Below, piece by piece: positions 1 through 6,948 of a DNA stretch of 12,763 bases; positions within the stretch are counted from its first letter, which is position 1, and each line of letters starts with the position of its first letter. The DNA is from Planctomycetota bacterium. GTDB taxonomy: Bacteria > Planctomycetota > Planctomycetia > Pirellulales > Thermoguttaceae. The notes beneath the pieces were generated by a model. It was not told where the DNA came from. It did no database searches and saw nothing but the letters and a program-made list of their open reading frames with translations. The position numbers and the translations under genes were made by a program. The DNA lies in contig JABMRP010000337.1 in the NCBI GenBank assembly GCA_013202535.1, forward strand, positions 1 through 12,763. The letters run 5' to 3'.

Positions 1-1
1 C

Positions 2-511
2 GGCGGTTCGGCAATCGACGACGACTCGCTGGCACTTGTCGCCGAAATGAAAAACCTGACCGGACTGGCACTGGAAGACTGTTTCGTGACCGACGAGGCG
101 ATTGCCAAGCTCGGAAACCTGCCGCTGGCCGATCTGGCCCTTTATAAATGCCCTCTGGCGACCGACACGGGACTAGCCGTGTTGGCCCGATACGACAACC
201 TGCGGAAGCTCACCCTTAGCGACGTCGGCGCCAAAGGTTCGGCGTTGGCCCTGCTTCCGCATCCCGAGAAGCTCGTGTCGCTCAATATGGCCCAATCGCG
301 GATCACCGACGCCGAGGTGGCCCATTTGGCGAAGATGACGAATCTCGAAATCCTCAATCTCAACGAAACCGGGATCACCGACGCCGCCGTTGACACCCTC
401 TCGACGTTGACCTCGCTCGGGCAACTTCACCTCTCGCAAACCGGCATCACCGAAGCCGGAATGGAACGCCTCCGCGCGGCACTACCCAATTGCGCAATTC
501 GCGAGTATTGA
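2..511 (+). CDS. Leucine-rich-repeat protein, C-terminal part
   Basis: The frame is open from the window edge to the TGA at 509-511, so only the C-terminal ~169 residues are seen and the true start lies upstream. The visible protein consists of about six LRR units of roughly 24 residues. The clearest ones have the form L-x-x-L-x-L-(N/S)-x-T-x-I-T-D-A, for example 'LEILNLNETGITDAAVDTL' and 'LGQLHLSQTGITEAGMERL'. The tail '...LPNCAIREY' resembles the end of many planctomycete LRR proteins. LRR arrays form a solenoid used for protein binding. Any N-terminal signal peptide, kinase or enzymatic domain is out of view, so localisation and function are unknown. The gene converges on the metallopeptidase gene with only 5 nt between the two stop codons. 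The LRR assignment is secure; a more exact role cannot be given. Confidence 0.85.
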   Translation, partial: GGSAIDDDSLALVAEMKNLTGLALEDCFVTDEAIAKLGNLPLADLALYKCPLATDTGLAVLARYDNLRKLTLSDVGAKGSALALLPHPEKLVSLNMAQSRITDAEVAHLAKMTNLEILNLNETGITDAAVDTLSTLTSLGQLHLSQTGITEAGMERLRAALPNCAIREY

Positions 512-516
512 CGCCG

Positions 517-912
517 CTACCCATATCCCAACGCCGCGAGCTCGTCTTCGTCCAGCCCGTGGTGATGGGCCAGTTCGTGGAGCAAGGTGATGCGAATCTG
601 CCGGCGCAGGCTGCCGCGGGAGACCTTCCCACGGTCGTCCTCGGAGATGGCAAGAATCCCTTCGCGGTAGATGGTCACGACGTCGGGAAGCTGGCCCGAG
701 TGAGACACGCTCCGCTCGGTCAACGGCACCCCGGTATACAGTCCACACAACGCTTCGCGATAGCGCACGCCCGTTTCGGCCAGCACGTTGTCTGACGGAT
801 AGTCTTCGACGTGCAACGGCACGCGCTGGAGTAATTCATGGACCAAAGGCGGCATCCGCCGAAGCACGCCCTCGAGGTGCTCGTCGAATTGGCGTCGCTG
901 GAACGAGTTCAC
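517..912 (-). CDS. Minimal zincin metallopeptidase (PF06262-like)
   Basis: This encodes a 131-aa protein. Near the C-terminus is HELAHHHGLDEDEL (residues 112-125), an HExxHxxG zinc-protease motif with H112 and H116 as likely zinc ligands and E113 as the catalytic base. The stretch 'LCGLYTGVPLTERS' (56-69) followed by 'GQLPDVVTIYREGIL' (73-87) is the other hallmark of the small 'metallopeptidase family protein' group (PF06262, formerly DUF1025), whose members are usually about 110-140 aa. I chose the GTG at 912-910 because a perfect GAGGAG (plus-strand 918-923) sits 5 nt upstream and family homology begins just after it. The in-frame ATG at 972 would add 20 residues unlike the family. There is no signal peptide, so it is probably cytoplasmic. 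The substrate is unknown for the family. Its stop lies 5 nt from that of the convergent LRR gene. Confidence 0.88.
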   Translation of the reverse strand: MNSFQRRQFDEHLEGVLRRMPPLVHELLQRVPLHVEDYPSDNVLAETGVRYREALCGLYTGVPLTERSVSHSGQLPDVVTIYREGILAISEDDRGKVSRGSLRRQIRITLLHELAHHHGLDEDELAALGYG

Positions 913-937
913 GGCATCTCCTCGTATGAGTGGCGAT

Positions 938-955
938 AACCCCCTCTCTGGGGTT
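938..955. other. Small hairpin in the leader of the metallopeptidase gene
   Basis: AACCCC (938-943) pairs perfectly with GGGGTT (950-955) around the 6-nt loop CTCTCT. The hairpin lies about 25 nt upstream of the minus-strand GTG start, just before its ribosome-binding site. The structure is seen in the sequence; a regulatory role is a guess. Confidence 0.3.
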
Positions 956-1148
956 TCGGCGGAGCGGCTCACGACTCATTCTATTATTTCGGCATTCTCG
1001 CGGAAGAAAAGGTGTTGATTGCGATGACGGAGCGATTCTCAGTTGGCAATGCGGGGGGGACTGGGTACACTCGGGTTGTGCGGGAGTTGCGGCGCAAGAC
1101 CCCAATCGCTTCATTCCAAAAGCGAGGAGGATAGCGCGTAGCGAAGAA

Positions 1149-1308
1149 GAAGACTGCAAATTGGCCATTGGTTATTGTAAATTGCAAATTACGGAAGTGA
1201 TGAGTTTGTACAATGGCGATACGAGGTCGGCGCCTGTTACTGAAGCGGTCCGAACCCCAGCTTTTCAATTTTCAATTTGCATTAACCAATGGCCAATTTG
1301 CAATCTTC
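1149..1308. repeat. 160-bp imperfect inverted repeat, MITE/REP-like
   Basis: The left arm at 1149-1190 and the right arm at 1267-1308 are reverse complements over 42 nt with four mismatches (38/42). They share an uninterrupted 20-bp core, TAACCAATGGCCAATTTGCA on the right arm. A 76-bp spacer separates them. The arms are much richer in A and T than the surroundings and consist of short 'CAATTT' and 'GCAAATT' runs. The element has no coding capacity. Its size and structure fit a miniature inverted-repeat element or a dispersed intergenic repeat. As RNA it would form a long stem immediately upstream of the DUF1080 start at 1351. No target-site duplication was identified with confidence. Confidence 0.7.
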
Positions 1309-1350
1309 CCCCCGTCCACATCCCAAAACGCATCACCCCGAGGACCCGCC

Positions 1351-2316
1351 ATGTTTCGCACGCCCCTGTCTGTTGCCCCAGCGCTTTGCATCGCGTTGAC
1401 CGTTTCCGTGGTTGCGGCGCAGGAGATCATCGAACCGGAAGAAGCGGCCAAGGAACCTGATTTCGTGGCCCAGGGGGAATACGTGGGGCAAGGCACATGG
1501 CCCGGCGTTAAGAAAACACGCATCGGCGCACAGGTCGTCGCCTTGGGCGGCGGTACGTTTCGGGCCGTCGTGTTCGAGGGCGGTCTGCCGGGCGACGGAT
1601 GGAAACGGGGTGACCGGCAGTTCAGCTTGGACGGACGTCGCGACAACGACGACGTCGTGCTCACCGGCAAAGACGAACTGAGCGGAGAAATCGTCGACGG
1701 CACGATGCGCATCGCCGACAACGATAAACTGCTGGTCGAGTTGCGCCGAACCGAGCGCACCAGCCCGACACTGGGCGCCAAACCGCCAGCCGGGGCCGTG
1801 GTCCTCTTCGACGGCACGTCGACCGAGCATTTTCCCGACGCAACGCTCAGCGAGATAAAAACGCTGCCTGCCGGCTGCTCGCTGAAATCGAAATACCCGA
1901 TGGCCCGGCTTCACATCGAGTTCCGACTCTCCTGGAAACCGACCGCTCGCGGACAGGGGCGCAGCAACAGCGGCGTCTATATCGGCGGCATCCCCGAGAT
2001 TCAGGTGCTCGATTCGTTCGGCCTGGAGGGCCGGAACAACGAATGTGGCGGGTTTTACGGCCGCCGCGAGCCGGACGTCAACATGTGCCTGCCGCCGCTG
2101 GTCTGGCAGACGTACGACGTCGAGTTCAGCCGCCCGCCGGTCGACGACCAAGGCCGTCCGACAGACAAGGTCCGCGTGACCGTGCGTCATAACGGCGTGG
2201 TGATCCACGAGAACTTCGACACCCGGGGCAAGCAGGCCGAGCCTCGGGGGATCCATCTGCAGAAGCATGGAAATCAGGTGCCGTACGGGAACATCTGGTT
2301 GGTGGAGGCGGAGTGA
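1351..2316 (+). CDS. Secreted DUF1080 (3-keto-disaccharide hydrolase-like) protein
   Basis: This 321-aa protein begins with a clear signal peptide (about residues 1-24, hydrophobic core 'ALCIALTVSVVAA' then Q). Residues ~35-140 form an N-terminal region ('GEYVGQG', 'FRAVVFEGGLPGDGW') often fused to DUF1080 in planctomycetes. The DUF1080 domain (PF06439, concanavalin A-like fold) runs from 'GAVVLFDGTS' (~147) to the end, with the signatures 'SNSGVYIGGIPEIQVLDSFG' (~205-224) and 'GIHLQKHGNQVPYGNIWLVE' near the C-terminus. Members of this family are linked to glycan binding or 3-keto-glycoside hydrolysis; the exact substrate here is unknown. It is probably periplasmic or extracellular. The ATG at 1351 is chosen because GAGG (1340-1343) lies 7 nt upstream and the signal peptide starts there; the open frame extends back to 1213 but through the inverted repeat. 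The proline racemase remnant begins 11 nt after the stop. Confidence 0.9.
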   Translation: MFRTPLSVAPALCIALTVSVVAAQEIIEPEEAAKEPDFVAQGEYVGQGTWPGVKKTRIGAQVVALGGGTFRAVVFEGGLPGDGWKRGDRQFSLDGRRDNDDVVLTGKDELSGEIVDGTMRIADNDKLLVELRRTERTSPTLGAKPPAGAVVLFDGTSTEHFPDATLSEIKTLPAGCSLKSKYPMARLHIEFRLSWKPTARGQGRSNSGVYIGGIPEIQVLDSFGLEGRNNECGGFYGRREPDVNMCLPPLVWQTYDVEFSRPPVDDQGRPTDKVRVTVRHNGVVIHENFDTRGKQAEPRGIHLQKHGNQVPYGNIWLVEAE

Positions 2317-2327
2317 GGAGCCGTTTC

Positions 2328-2467
2328 GTGAAAGACTGGACACCACCGGACGACTGGCTCCAGATCACCACCCTCGACTGCCATGCGGCCGGCGAACCGT
2401 CGCGGATCGTCACCGGCGGCTGATCGATCCGGCGGATCCGCTACGCGACGGCTTTTTGATTCGGTAG
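2328..2467 (+). pseudogene. Internally deleted proline racemase / trans-3-hydroxyproline dehydratase remnant
   Basis: A GTG-initiated frame (2328-2423) encodes 31 residues including 'ITTLDCHAAGEPSRIVTGG', the conserved N-terminus of the proline racemase superfamily (PF05544), where an H-x-x-G-E-P-x-R-(V/I)-(V/I) segment is characteristic. It then hits TGA. In a different frame, immediately downstream, 'LIDPADPLRDGFLIR' ends in TAG at 2465-2467. This matches the family's usual C-terminal ending (D-P-L-x-x-G-F-L-x-R). Family enzymes are about 310-350 aa, so roughly 290 central residues, including the catalytic Cys/Thr positions, are missing and the two ends are out of frame. Intact relatives racemise proline, epimerise hydroxyproline or dehydrate trans-3-hydroxyproline; which one this was cannot be told. 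The N-terminal match is strong. The C-terminal match is shorter but fits in position and orientation. An assembly error could mimic this. Confidence 0.72.
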
Positions 2468-2486
2468 ATGAAGGAGAGGAATCGCG

Positions 2487-2657
2487 ATGTCATCGGTTCG
2501 ATGTTCCGTGTGCGACAAGAAATTCGATCCCCAGGACTCGCCGGCGATGCCGTTTTGCAGTTCCCGATGCCGCGATATCGACTTGGGGCGCTGGCTCGAC
2601 GAGGGCTATGGTTTGCCGTACGAATCGGAGGGAGAGCCGCCGGAGGTGGAGGGTTGA
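2487..2657 (+). CDS. yacG: YacG-type zinc-ribbon protein (DNA gyrase inhibitor family)
   Basis: This encodes a short protein of 56 aa. Four cysteines are arranged C6-x2-C9-x14-C24-x3-C28 ('CSVC' and 'FCSSRC'), followed by 'RDIDLGRWLDEGYGLP' (29-44), which is the diagnostic YacG tail (PF03884). YacG binds one zinc ion; the E. coli protein binds GyrB and inhibits gyrase. The start at 2487 is supported by AAGGAGAGG (2471-2479) and by homology from the first residue. The acidic C-terminus (ESEGEPPEVEG) is like other short YacG tails. In proteobacteria yacG sits beside coaE; here it lies 19 nt after the proline racemase remnant, so the context does not inform function. The gene is intact and of normal family length. 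Confidence 0.9.
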   Translation: MSSVRCSVCDKKFDPQDSPAMPFCSSRCRDIDLGRWLDEGYGLPYESEGEPPEVEG

Positions 2658-2667
2658 GGTGGAACCC

Positions 2668-2695
2668 TTGCGTAAGGTGCCGCAAACCGTATAAT
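2668..2695 (+). promoter_or_regulatory. Candidate sigma70-type promoter upstream of 2740 gene
   Basis: A perfect TATAAT (2690-2695) is preceded after 16 nt by TTGCGT (2668-2673). Transcription would begin near 2702, giving a leader of about 38 nt that contains the GAAGGAGAGG ribosome-binding site of the next gene. The -10 is a consensus match in GC-rich DNA; the -35 is weak (TTG only). Confidence 0.5.
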
Positions 2696-2739
2696 GCCGG
2701 GGACTTTCGATGATTTGGCCGTTTTGAAGGAGAGGTGCA

Positions 2740-4038
2740 ATGGAATCGCAAGAAAGCGGAATCCGGCGGCCGGTGCGCTGGTTGGAGTTGTGTCCCTGGC
2801 TGATTCTCTTCCGCACGTTTTCTTTGGCCCGGGCCGCGCGCACGCTGTTTCTGGCGGCCGTGGCGGTCATGCTCACGTACAGCGGCTGGTGGGTTCTCGG
2901 CTGGATGTTCTCGGGAACGGACGACCCGCGGCTCCAGGATTCGATCACCATCCACTACGGACGTCAGACGGACGACGGCCAGTGGGACCGCGTTTGCCCC
3001 TGGACTAGCGCGACTCGTGCGGTGGCCGACTATCCGAGTCTTCCCGGGATTTCGTCCCCGACCGATACCCGACCGTCGCCCGCTGCCTCGCAGTCGACGG
3101 CCTCGGCCATCTTGGAGCCCTGGTGCGCCTTTGGCCGGCTGATTCTCGATCCGGGCGTTTCGCGGACCGGTTTGGCTTACTTCCTGCTGTGCGGACTATG
3201 GGCGACAGCAGTCTGGGCGTTTTTCGGCGCCACGATGACTCGCCCTGCCGCAGTCTTCCTGGCACGCGATCGGTGGATCGGCTGGACCGCCACCCTCGCC
3301 CATGCGCGGAAGAAATGGCGGGCCTATTTCACCGCGCCGCTGGTTCCCTTAATCGGATTGCTTCTGCTGGCGATCTTTCCCTGCCTGCTGGGCCTGCTCC
3401 TCCGATTCGACGTGGGCGTGGCCATCGCCGCGGTCTTCTGGCCGTTTGCGCTCATCTGCGGCTTCTTCGGGGCGATCCTGCTGCTCGGGTTGGTTTTCGG
3501 GTGGCCCCTGATGTGGGCGACCATCGGCACCGAAGACACCGACAGCTTCGATGCCGTGAGCCGATCCTATCACTACCTTTTTCAGCGACCGCTGCAATAC
3601 CTGTTCTACATCCTCGTGGCTGTCGTGTTTGGCTGGCTGGGCTGGCTGCTGGTGTCGAATTTCGCCGCCGCCGTCATCGCCCTCACCTACGGCGCCGCGG
3701 GCTGGGGAGGGACGCCCGAACGGGTAACCCTGCTGCAAGAAACCGTCGCCGGCGGCGGTGGCAATGCCCTGAATGCGGGCGGCCGATTCGGCGCGGTGCT
3801 CATTGGATTCTGGGTCACGGGTGTCAAACTCCTGGCCGTCGGATTCCTCTATTCCTACTTCTGGACCGCCGCCACGGCCATCTACATGCTGCTGCGCCGC
3901 GAGGTGGATGCCACCGAGATGGACGAAGTCTTTCTCGACGACGAGGAATCGGACCGCGACGATCTGGCACCGATCGGGACCGATGCCGCCGGAGCACCCG
4001 AAGTGGCCGGTGATCCGCCGAGCGGAGCTTCGGACTAA
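2740..4038 (+). CDS. Polytopic membrane protein of unknown function
   Basis: This 432-aa protein has an estimated six to eight membrane segments. They lie at about residues 34-57, 144-164, 198-221, 226-262 (long, possibly two), 286-318 (long, possibly two) and 350-385. Between the first and second segments is a ~85-residue polar loop with Ser/Thr/Pro-rich sequence. The motif 'TDSFDAVSRSYHYLFQRP' (267-284) precedes a membrane segment and looks like a conserved core. The C-terminal tail is soluble and strongly acidic (about 388-409, 'DEVFLDDEESDRDD'). The start is supported by GAAGGAGAGG about 5 nt upstream. It is the first gene of a same-strand run leading to an ABC-2 transporter, so it may be an accessory membrane component, but its own downstream neighbour has a separate promoter. 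I recognise no named family. Confidence 0.85.
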   Translation: MESQESGIRRPVRWLELCPWLILFRTFSLARAARTLFLAAVAVMLTYSGWWVLGWMFSGTDDPRLQDSITIHYGRQTDDGQWDRVCPWTSATRAVADYPSLPGISSPTDTRPSPAASQSTASAILEPWCAFGRLILDPGVSRTGLAYFLLCGLWATAVWAFFGATMTRPAAVFLARDRWIGWTATLAHARKKWRAYFTAPLVPLIGLLLLAIFPCLLGLLLRFDVGVAIAAVFWPFALICGFFGAILLLGLVFGWPLMWATIGTEDTDSFDAVSRSYHYLFQRPLQYLFYILVAVVFGWLGWLLVSNFAAAVIALTYGAAGWGGTPERVTLLQETVAGGGGNALNAGGRFGAVLIGFWVTGVKLLAVGFLYSYFWTAATAIYMLLRREVDATEMDEVFLDDEESDRDDLAPIGTDAAGAPEVAGDPPSGASD

Positions 4039-4165
4039 CACGGCACCTGTTATCAATGACCAACGGTTCCAGTCCTTCCAAGCCGTGAAAACCGTCCGGG
4101 CCACGCGGTCGGCTTTTGGGCGGCCCGCCGGCACCCCCACTCCGGGTGGCTTATCCTTAGCCGTT

Positions 4166-4177
4166 GGCTTGCAAGCC
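4166..4177. promoter_or_regulatory. 12-bp perfect palindrome overlapping the -35 element
   Basis: GGCTTGCAAGCC is a perfect palindrome. It covers the whole candidate -35 hexamer TTGCAA (4169-4174) of the promoter for the 4204 gene. A dimeric regulator binding here would occlude the promoter. Operator function is inference. Confidence 0.35.
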
Positions 4178-4197
4178 TTGATGGAGTGTGGGATAAT
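4169..4197 (+). promoter_or_regulatory. Candidate sigma70-type promoter giving a leaderless transcript
   Basis: TTGCAA (4169-4174) is followed after exactly 17 nt by GATAAT (4192-4197), matching the consensus at 4/6 and 5/6 positions. The expected transcription start, about 7 nt after the -10, falls at or within a few bases of the ATG at 4204, and no Shine-Dalgarno sequence precedes that ATG. The layout suggests a leaderless mRNA for the four-gene transporter run. Confidence 0.55.
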
Positions 4198-4203
4198 TGC
4201 TCC

Positions 4204-4527
4204 ATGATTATTCCCCAATTCTCCATTCGTTGGCTCCTCTTGGTGACGGCGGTCGTGGCGGCCATTTCCACGTTCGTCGGGGTCGCCGTGCGGGGAAGTC
4301 CCTGGGCGTGGGGAGTATCGATCGCCGTGGGTTCATTGGTGGTCGTGATGGCAGTTCACGTCTTGCTTTTTGCCGTGATCGGCGTTTTTGCCCGCGACGT
4401 GGGCATCGCCCAATTCGATCCGATCATGCTTGCACCGGCGCCGGCGGAGATGGCCGAAGTTGGGATCGACGAGTTGGACCCGGCTCAGGACTCCGACTGG
4501 CAACCTCCCGACACGGCAGTACCATGA
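4204..4527 (+). CDS. Small membrane protein, transporter-operon leader gene
   Basis: This encodes a 107-aa protein. It begins 'MIIPQFSIRWLLLVTAVVAA', a short positively charged 'QFSxRxLLLxT' start widespread in planctomycete inner-membrane proteins. There are two membrane segments, about residues 10-28 and 36-62. A soluble C-terminal tail of about 45 residues is rich in Asp, Glu, Pro and Ala. I chose ATG 4204 rather than the in-frame GTG at 4186 because the motif starts at 4204 and the promoter -10 overlaps the upstream codons. Its stop overlaps the next start (ATGA, 4524-4527), which implies translational coupling to the 805-aa protein. Function is unknown; a structural or regulatory role in the adjacent ABC system is likely from context only. 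Confidence 0.75.
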   Translation: MIIPQFSIRWLLLVTAVVAAISTFVGVAVRGSPWAWGVSIAVGSLVVVMAVHVLLFAVIGVFARDVGIAQFDPIMLAPAPAEMAEVGIDELDPAQDSDWQPPDTAVP

Positions 4528-6941
4528 CCCCTCGATCGACCGGCAATGCCACCACTCGTTTCCCAAATTTCGGCCGGCTGTCGGTCGTGTTGCGGGCGGT
4601 CGTGCTGCTTACCGTTTCGATTGCCTGGTGCCTTGAGGCCCGGGCCGAATCGGGGGTCGTGATGTCGCGGCCCGGCAAGGGAGTCGGGTTGAAGATGGAC
4701 GTCGACACACGGTGGGTCGACGGGCCCGGCTATCGGCCCGTGCATCTTGATTTCACGCCCACGGTCCCGGTGACGGCCGACCGCACGCTGACGGTCGAAC
4801 TGCTCTGCGGACGCGACTGGCGAAACCGAAACGACGGGGTTCGCGTGGTTCGCGACATCGAGATACCGGCCGGCTCCAAGGGGGTTCACGTCACCGTGTC
4901 GGTGCCGCAACTGGTCGCCTGGCAGGAACTGGCCGTGAATGTCCTGGAAGACGGGACCGTCCTGCGATCTTTGTCGCAATCGTGGACGCCGTTGAACAAC
5001 CGGCCCGACGTGTTGGACGAAACGCTGCCCAGCATCATTTTCGTCGGCGACACGGCGCCCGATTCGGGAAGCCTGGCCGCCGTACTCCCGGACGATACCT
5101 CGTATCGAGATTCCAGTATGGGGCTCGGGATGCCGCTGGGCGGGGGACCCACGATGCCGCCGGGTATGGGCATGCCCCCCGTGCCGGGTCCGCCGGCGGT
5201 GGGACCCTCGCCGTCGGGCACGCCGGCCCGCCCGCAGTTGCCGACCACCTCGACGCAGCCCCGCGGAAGACTTCCCACCCGATGGATCGATTACACCAGT
5301 GCCGACGTCGTTTGCCTGTCGATGGATCAATTGGTCACGCTCGCCCGTCAGCGCAGCGCGGCGTTTCGGGCGATTCGCGCGTGGACGGCCGCCGGCGGAA
5401 ACCTCTGGGTTTACGGCCTGGGGGACGACTGGCAGCGTCTGCCGGAGTTGGAGAAGCTGCTCGACATGCCGCCGGGATCCGTGGTTACCGGCGACGGGAC
5501 CGCCGAGGAAGGTTCCACCGCCGATCCTGCCACGGCGGGTGCCTGGCATCGCCCCGGCAAAGCCGACTACACGCAGGCGATCGAAAAGATGGTGCGTTTC
5601 GGCGGCGACGGCTTTGGGGAGTGGCCCGAAGAAACGGCGGACGATTGGGGGGGGATGGAGGTACCGGCCGATCCGTTCGTCACTCCGGACGGTTCTCGGG
5701 TCACGGACGATCCCGAGGCACCGTACTTTGAAACCCCGGAAGACGCGGCCATCTTCTACGTGCGGAACGACTCAGATCGTCCCGAGCAGGCGATGTTTGC
5801 CACGCGCGACCTGCAAATGGGACAGGTCGTGGCACTGGCCCCCGAGGATCCGTTTGCCGAGAACAAGGCGCAATGGCGCTGGCTCCTGGGCGAAGTAGGC
5901 CCCGATCGCTGGTCGTGGCGCCAGCGTCACGGGCTGTCGACGCAGGACGCCAACCCCGATTTCTGGAAATTCCTGATCCCCGGCGTCGGCCTGCCGCCGG
6001 TCAACGGGTTTCGCGTCGTCATTACCCTCTTCGTGCTGGTGATCGGTCCGCTGAATTTCTATCTCCTGCGACGCCGCAAGCGGCTCAACCTGCTGGTCGT
6101 CACCGTCCCCTGCATCGCGGGGGTGATCACTCTGTCGCTGTTGCTGTATGCCGTGTTGGCCGACGGGTTGGGAACGCGCGTCCGGGTGCGGAGTTACACC
6201 GAAATCGATCAGCGCCACGGCACGACAACTTGTTGGAGCCGGTTGTCGTACTATGCGGGCATGGCACCACGGGGCGGTCTGGTGTTCCCGGACGACGTGG
6301 CCGTCTTGCCCCTGGAGTTCGATCCCTGGGAAACCGCCGCGTCGAGGGGCCGGGCACGCGAGGTGTCTTGGGAAGACGAACAACACCTTCGCAACGGGTG
6401 GATCGAAGCGCGCACGGCAACCCAATACGTAACCATTCGAAGCCGGGCCACCGAGGCACGCTTGGAATTCGCTCTGGCGGGCGACTCGTCCGAGACACTC
6501 GCAGTGACCAACCGCCTGGGTACGCCCGTCGAAATGCTTCTCGTCCGCACGCCCGAGGGCGACTACCATGGCGGCACCGCGCTGGACGACGGCGATACGG
6601 TGACGTTGAAACAAGTCGATCCGGCGGCCCTGCTCCGGCGTCTCCGCGCGGCGGTCGTCGAGCACCGGCCGGCACTTCCCGACTCCGGAGCAAACTCGCC
6701 GGGCGAACCATTCGGGCCGAGGCGAGGCTATCGGGGACGCAGGTGGTACGACCAAGGGATCGCCCCCGAGCAGCAGACCGGCCGGTTGGAATCGGAGATC
6801 ACGGTGCTGGGCAAGAGTTACGACCAACTGCTGGAGCCGGGAAGCTACGTGGCCGTCGTGACGCACTCGCCGGAGGTCGTGTTGGGCGCAAGAGGGGCGG
6901 CCGAGGAAGAGAGTTTTCACGTCATTCGCGGAAGGTGGTAG
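4524..6941 (+). CDS. Exported, membrane-anchored protein partnered with the ABC-2 transporter
   Basis: This 805-aa protein has an N-terminal signal sequence (about 1-42, core 'VVLRAVVLLTVSIAWCL'). Residues ~45-160 look like a beta-rich extracytoplasmic domain. Residues ~196-250 are a Gly/Pro/Met-rich low-complexity linker. Residues ~255-300 ('YTSADVVCLS' to 'AWTAAGGNLWVYG') resemble the flavodoxin-like, glutamine-amidotransferase-like fold found in transporter-associated exported proteins. This part resumes at about 405-445 ('IFYVRND' to 'VVALAPEDPF'). Two membrane segments follow (about 496-515 and 523-545) around the basic 'LRRRKRLN', a recurrent 'IGPLNFYLLRRRKRL' motif in proteins encoded beside ABC-2 genes. 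A beta-rich C-terminal domain of ~255 residues closes the protein. The ATG is fixed by the ATGA overlap with the upstream gene; the ABC ATPase starts 7 nt after the stop. It probably acts like the exported partner of Gld-type ABC systems. No catalytic residues can be named. Confidence 0.8.
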   Translation: MTPRSTGNATTRFPNFGRLSVVLRAVVLLTVSIAWCLEARAESGVVMSRPGKGVGLKMDVDTRWVDGPGYRPVHLDFTPTVPVTADRTLTVELLCGRDWRNRNDGVRVVRDIEIPAGSKGVHVTVSVPQLVAWQELAVNVLEDGTVLRSLSQSWTPLNNRPDVLDETLPSIIFVGDTAPDSGSLAAVLPDDTSYRDSSMGLGMPLGGGPTMPPGMGMPPVPGPPAVGPSPSGTPARPQLPTTSTQPRGRLPTRWIDYTSADVVCLSMDQLVTLARQRSAAFRAIRAWTAAGGNLWVYGLGDDWQRLPELEKLLDMPPGSVVTGDGTAEEGSTADPATAGAWHRPGKADYTQAIEKMVRFGGDGFGEWPEETADDWGGMEVPADPFVTPDGSRVTDDPEAPYFETPEDAAIFYVRNDSDRPEQAMFATRDLQMGQVVALAPEDPFAENKAQWRWLLGEVGPDRWSWRQRHGLSTQDANPDFWKFLIPGVGLPPVNGFRVVITLFVLVIGPLNFYLLRRRKRLNLLVVTVPCIAGVITLSLLLYAVLADGLGTRVRVRSYTEIDQRHGTTTCWSRLSYYAGMAPRGGLVFPDDVAVLPLEFDPWETAASRGRAREVSWEDEQHLRNGWIEARTATQYVTIRSRATEARLEFALAGDSSETLAVTNRLGTPVEMLLVRTPEGDYHGGTALDDGDTVTLKQVDPAALLRRLRAAVVEHRPALPDSGANSPGEPFGPRRGYRGRRWYDQGIAPEQQTGRLESEITVLGKSYDQLLEPGSYVAVVTHSPEVVLGARGAAEEESFHVIRGRW

Positions 6942-6948
6942 CGAGCCG

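Larger units (their letters stand above)
913..1350. other. Gene-free intergenic region between divergent genes
   Basis: This 438-bp stretch separates the minus-strand metallopeptidase from the plus-strand DUF1080 gene and should hold both promoters. Open frames crossing it (for example plus 930-1460) have no recognisable protein character and run into the DUF1080 gene in the wrong frame. What it does contain is a long AT-richer inverted repeat (1149-1308), annotated separately, and a small leader hairpin. No tRNA or convincing small-RNA gene was seen. Confidence 0.6.
4039..4203. other. Intergenic region with internal promoter, no gene
   Basis: These 165 bp follow the polytopic membrane protein gene. 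No protein-like frame is visible. The 3' end carries the promoter and palindrome described separately. No convincing terminator with a T-run was found, so read-through from upstream remains possible. Confidence 0.5.

Noticed and set aside
930..1460. Plus-strand frame of 176 codons across the intergenic region
   Set aside because: It runs through the inverted repeat and into the DUF1080 signal peptide in the wrong frame; no protein-like pattern.
1333..2346. Long minus-strand open frame (337 codons) opposite the DUF1080 gene
   Set aside because: It lies antisense to a gene with clear domain signatures and signal peptide; its product shows only the composition of a GC-rich shadow frame.
2426..2438. 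Palindrome GATCCG-G-CGGATC as an operator
   Set aside because: It lies inside the racemase remnant, within codons for 'DPAD', so it is better explained as residual coding sequence.
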